The position numbers and the translations under genes were made by a program. A stretch of DNA of 7,860 nt, from NCBI GenBank assembly GCA_014379065.1, contig JACMMM010000533.1:1-7860 (forward strand), written 5' to 3'. The DNA is from Saprospiraceae bacterium. Lineage in GTDB: Bacteria > Bacteroidota > Bacteroidia > Chitinophagales > Saprospiraceae. Below the pieces are notes generated by a model that was given only the letters and a program-made list of their open reading frames with translations, was not told the DNA's origin and did no database searches. This document shows, piece after piece, positions 5,161-7,860 of the stretch (position 1 is the stretch's first letter; each line of letters starts with the position of its first letter).

Positions 5161-7836
5161 TTAATTCAACGAAAACTGTACCGTCACCCCCGTATTCAGC
5201 GTCGTGATCGGGAACGACTGCGAGGTCTTCGGCACCGTTTTGCGGTAGTCGGCAAAGAGCCGCAGTTTGAGCCGCTTGTTGAGCGCGTATTCTACCTGCG
5301 GGTTGATGCTGATGGTGCGCGCGCCACGAGTGGGTTGCGCCTCGTTCGGGCTGTCGAGAATGTGGGCAATGGTGATGTCGTCGCGCACCTCGAAGTCGAA
5401 CTTGAAGGTCAGGTCGTTGGCCGTGCTGCCAGCACCTCCAGTTGGGGGTGGCGGCGTGGTTGGGGCACCAGGCTTCTTCTTTTTATTGCTCTTCTTCTTC
5501 TTTGTTGACTTACCATCCAGTTTCTTTTTGCCCGTGAGGAATGGGATGTTCACATTCTTGATGCGATACCCAAACCCGACCGTATAGCCCGTGCTCTTTG
5601 ATTCTGAAAGTTGGTAGTCAATAAACGACATGGCCAGCGTCCGCGTCTTTTTGTAGTCAGCCTTGAATGTCATTTCATTTTTCAACTTTACATCAATACC
5701 AAACAGCGGCTGGAATTGCTCGTTGATCACTACTTGCGGGATTTCAAACCTGGCGGTATAGTTGAAGTTCAGCCTGTAATTATCGTTGTTCGTGTCAAAC
5801 GGATTGGCATCATTGTAGAAAATATCCGTGTTGTACGAACTAACGGTAAGCGTGTTTTTATACCCGTGCGAGATTTGAATACTGGAAAAGAAGTTTTTCA
5901 ATTTGCCCAGTTTGGAAAGGCCGTTATAGCTCAATTTCCAGTTGGGCGCAGGCATGGTCTTGAAAACATTGAGCCCTACGGTATTGGGGTCTTTCTTCGT
6001 GTATGCTGCCAAAAAGGCGGGTATCAACACTTCCTGGTGGATGCGCCCGTAGCCTTTTTTGTACCCATCGTCAATGTCGTGAAGTTCATTTGCAGACAGG
6101 CCATTTTCACGCGCCAATCGCTCCGAAACTTGAGGGCGGTAAGATTCAAACCTTGTGAATAACCCCGCGATATCCTTGTTGAACATCGTGTTCATCGAAA
6201 GGAACGAGATGGTATAACTGCCCAAATCTCGCGCAGCGCGGTGTTCGAAATAAACTTTCTGCGGGTCGAGGTCAAAAAAGGTGTCCTTGAACAGTTCGGT
6301 GCTATTGCGGGTGTACTGTTTATTGGCGTTCAATTCCAGCCGGAAATCAGTGAACGGCTCAATGGTCACGCCCATATCCAGGTTTTGCGTGTAGTTTTTC
6401 ATCACCTGCTGGTTGAGTTCCGGGCGGTGTGTAATGTTCCCCGCAGCCCCCAATTGCTCGAGATAGGCCCTGTCAGCTTCCTGGAAGCCGGCCACAAATG
6501 CCCAGCCGGGTGCATCAAATCCTTCGCTCAATCCCATGAGTTTGGTTTCGGGCGTAAAGCCGGGTATCACGTTGCTCCGGTTTTCGGAGTAGGTAAAACG
6601 GGCCTTGCGCACCAGCATGAGCGGTCGCAAGGCAATGCGCTCTGCCAGCGATGGTTGGCGCTCTTCTTTCTTCTTGTCCTTGCCTTTTTTGTCTTTGCTG
6701 TCAGCATCCTTATTCTTGCCCCCGGAGGCAGGGTCGGCAGGTTTAGAGGGGTCGGCACCGGCGGGGTTTGGCCGCGTGCGGGTAGGACGACCCGTTACGG
6801 GGTCAATGCCGCCCATGCCGCCTGGCAGTGGCGCACCTGGAGGGCTCATGCCGCCAGGGTTGTTTTTGTCGGGCGGTGTTGGCGGAATACTCGGGTCATT
6901 GCGGTCTGGTGCGCCGCCACTGTCCTTGCCGCCGCCAGGAGCGGGGTCATCTTTGCCACCACCTGCGGGGTTGCCACCTGTACCCGGACGGTTACCGTCC
7001 TTACCCCTGGGGGCCGGACTGCTGTCATCTCCGCCACGGCCGCCGCGCCCAGCGGGCTTGGTTCCATTGCTTCCGCCGCGATTGCCACCAGCAACGGGTT
7101 TTCCCGGTTTGTTGATTCTTGAGAGGTATTTGCTCTTGTTGTAGAGCGTCTCCATGTTGAAGTCGCCATTGATTTGGCGGGTGTTGCTGTTTTGGATGGT
7201 ATTGCCAAGGTCTCGGGAATTCTCGAAGGCATAGAACGGGTCGTTTTGGGGGTCTCCCAAGTTTTGCAACTTCAAGGATTGCGCCGTCCAAGTGTAACCC
7301 GCTGTGTACGAGGCTTTCATGTTGATGAAATCCAACATAGGGATCTGCTTGAAGGGCAGCGTCCAGTTGAGGCTGGCGTTGTGGGCATAGAGTTTTGGGC
7401 GACCCAATTTCTTGAAATTGGTCAATATGCTGTCGCGGCGTTCCTGACGCGTTACCCTCGGCCCGCCTTCCGAAACATATTCTAGCGGTTCGTCTATGAG
7501 GCTTCTCGCATTGGCATCAAAACTGAAGCGAATGGCTTTGGTGATATCCCAACCGAGGTCGGAGTTGCGCTCCCAGGTGAACCTGCGGTTGTAGTAAGTA
7601 TTTAGCGCAGGATCCTCACCGGCAAAACGATAAGTGGTGATGCCTTCAAAACGCTCCAGATTCGTATTGAAACCATAGGTATTGGGTAACGGGTTGAAAT
7701 TGAATTCTTTAATAAATTTCAGGTACTTGTTGTTCACCCCTTTGAACGGCTGGAACGGCTGGAGGCCGGTGGCGTACTGGTAGTCCAGGCTGCCCTTATA
7801 GCGGTTCTGGTCGACGCGGATGGTAAAGTGGTCGCG
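5161..7836 (-). CDS. sprA: SprA, T9SS outer-membrane translocon protein, C-terminal part downstream of an in-frame stop
   Basis: SprA is the giant outer-membrane barrel (about 2,400 residues) that forms the protein-conducting channel of the type IX secretion system and supports gliding in motile species. The open stretch encodes 891 residues and matches the SprA C-terminal region. Numbered from 7836, recognisable stretches are YKGSLDYQYATGLQPFQPF (12-30), YLKFIKEFNFNPLPNTY (38-54), DEPLEY (115-120), LNWTLPFKQIPMLDFINMKA (156-175), GYTWTAQSLKLQNLGD (180-195) and RPLMLVRKARFTYSENRS (404-421). Later come PGFTPETKLMGLSEGFDAPGW (425-445, in part), LNQQVMKNYTQN (474-485), QPTRGARTISI (834-844) and the terminal strand VTVQFSLN. 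Two low-complexity loops interrupt the barrel (243-393 and 770-807). The N-terminal 1,500 or so residues lie beyond the window. A TAG at 7837-7839 closes the frame upstream although homology continues on both sides. The first usable codon after it, GTG 7737, is not a natural SprA start. Stop is TAA, and a hairpin terminator follows 8 bases later. Confidence 0.93.
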   Translation of the reverse strand, partial: RDHFTIRVDQNRYKGSLDYQYATGLQPFQPFKGVNNKYLKFIKEFNFNPLPNTYGFNTNLERFEGITTYRFAGEDPALNTYYNRRFTWERNSDLGWDITKAIRFSFDANARSLIDEPLEYVSEGGPRVTRQERRDSILTNFKKLGRPKLYAHNASLNWTLPFKQIPMLDFINMKASYTAGYTWTAQSLKLQNLGDPQNDPFYAFENSRDLGNTIQNSNTRQINGDFNMETLYNKSKYLSRINKPGKPVAGGNRGGSNGTKPAGRGGRGGDDSSPAPRGKDGNRPGTGGNPAGGGKDDPAPGGGKDSGGAPDRNDPSIPPTPPDKNNPGGMSPPGAPLPGGMGGIDPVTGRPTRTRPNPAGADPSKPADPASGGKNKDADSKDKKGKDKKKEERQPSLAERIALRPLMLVRKARFTYSENRSNVIPGFTPETKLMGLSEGFDAPGWAFVAGFQEADRAYLEQLGAAGNITHRPELNQQVMKNYTQNLDMGVTIEPFTDFRLELNANKQYTRNSTELFKDTFFDLDPQKVYFEHRAARDLGSYTISFLSMNTMFNKDIAGLFTRFESYRPQVSERLARENGLSANELHDIDDGYKKGYGRIHQEVLIPAFLAAYTKKDPNTVGLNVFKTMPAPNWKLSYNGLSKLGKLKNFFSSIQISHGYKNTLTVSSYNTDIFYNDANPFDTNNDNYRLNFNYTARFEIPQVVINEQFQPLFGIDVKLKNEMTFKADYKKTRTLAMSFIDYQLSESKSTGYTVGFGYRIKNVNIPFLTGKKKLDGKSTKKKKSNKKKKPGAPTTPPPPTGGAGSTANDLTFKFDFEVRDDITIAHILDSPNEAQPTRGARTISINPQVEYALNKRLKLRLFADYRKTVPKTSQSFPITTLNTGVTVQFSLN
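5416..5529 (-). other. Lys-rich then Pro/Gly-rich loop near the SprA C terminus
   Basis: About 38 codons encode Lys clusters followed by a Pro run and Gly (residues 770-807 of the open stretch). The segment sits between a barrel strand ending at IPFLTG and the strand beginning NDLTFKFDF. A basic low-complexity loop near the C-terminal end is, as I recall, seen in other SprA proteins. It probably projects from the barrel as an unstructured loop. Confidence 0.7.
6658..7110 (-). other. Gly/Pro/Asp/Lys-rich low-complexity insertion within SprA
   Basis: About 151 codons (residues 243-393 of the open stretch) encode mostly Gly, Pro, Asp, Asn, Lys, Arg and Ser with almost no large hydrophobic residues. 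The segment begins after YNKSKYLSRI and ends in a highly charged KDKKKEER stretch just before the conserved RPLMLVRKARFTY. It is likely a disordered loop between barrel strands. It also explains the long antisense open frames here (6241-7122 and 6605-7144 on the plus strand), which are composition shadows. Confidence 0.85.
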
Positions 7837-7860
7837 CTACTGTTGCTGGTTGAACGCATA
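7837..7860 (-). pseudogene. sprA: In-frame TAG and preceding sprA codons (gene interrupted)
   Basis: Reading the minus strand from 7860, the codons give Tyr-Ala-Phe-Asn-Gln-Gln-Gln, then TAG (7837-7839), then Arg-Asp-His-Phe-Thr-Ile-Arg-Val-Asp-Gln-Asn-Arg-Tyr-Lys-Gly. The sequence after the stop is typical SprA, and the frame does not shift across it, so a single base substitution is the simplest explanation (for example CAG to TAG, which would extend the Gln run). It may be a true nonsense mutation or a sequencing or assembly error near the contig edge. TAG is used as the normal stop of hppA here, so general codon reassignment is unlikely. Confidence 0.75.

Noticed and set aside
5107..5587. 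Plus-strand open frames at 5107-5508 and 5267-5587
   Set aside because: Antisense to the C-terminal barrel strands of SprA. The Phe/Leu-rich stretch in one of them is the complement of the Lys-rich loop.
6241..7144. Long plus-strand open frames (6241-7122 and 6605-7144) opposite sprA
   Set aside because: They lie antisense to well-supported SprA sequence, and their Arg/Ala- or Pro/Gly/Leu-rich composition mirrors the low-complexity insertion. No domain or signal is visible.
7735..7737. GTG at 7737 as the true start of a separate 858-residue gene
   Set aside because: SprA-like codons continue upstream through 7836 without a break, and the protein lacks a signal peptide at this GTG, which an outer-membrane barrel would need.

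Overview
The window looks like a piece of a Bacteroidota chromosome, most likely from the Saprospiria or a neighbouring lineage. The main reason is the C-terminal part of SprA, the very large outer-membrane protein of the type IX secretion system (T9SS), which is confined to this phylum. A potassium-type membrane pyrophosphatase, the lack of clear Shine-Dalgarno sequences and a small outer-membrane barrel protein fit the same origin. The lineage below phylum level is inference from general resemblance.

Layout. Bases 1-1599 (+) hold the 3' part of a membrane-bound, ion-pumping pyrophosphatase (hppA) with an unusual Gly/Gln/Met/Pro-rich C-terminal tail. A GC-rich hairpin, probably a terminator, follows at 1641-1680. 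A membrane-anchored patatin-like phospholipase lies at 1877-4108 (+). A 145-base convergent intergenic stretch with short duplicated motifs separates it from a small outer-membrane beta-barrel gene at 4254-4835 (-). The stretch 4836-5160 has no gene. It holds a palindrome-ended element (4916-5024) and a large hairpin (5080-5152), which is probably the terminator of the last gene. Bases 5161-7860 (-) encode the C-terminal part of SprA.

The genes do not form one operon. The first two are co-directional but separated by about 280 bases and a hairpin; the last two are on the other strand and separated by about 325 bases of repeat-bearing DNA. The common theme is the cell envelope: ion pumping at the inner membrane, lipid hydrolysis at the inner membrane, and two outer-membrane barrels.

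The most notable points are: (a) an in-frame TAG at 7837-7839 that interrupts an otherwise continuous sprA reading frame; (b) the predicted topology of the patatin-like protein, which puts its lipase domain in the periplasm; (c) the long periplasmic tail on the pyrophosphatase; and (d) two kinds of dispersed-looking repeats in the intergenic DNA. I found no CRISPR array, tRNA, rRNA, transposase or phage gene, and nothing that amounts to a clearly new multi-gene system.
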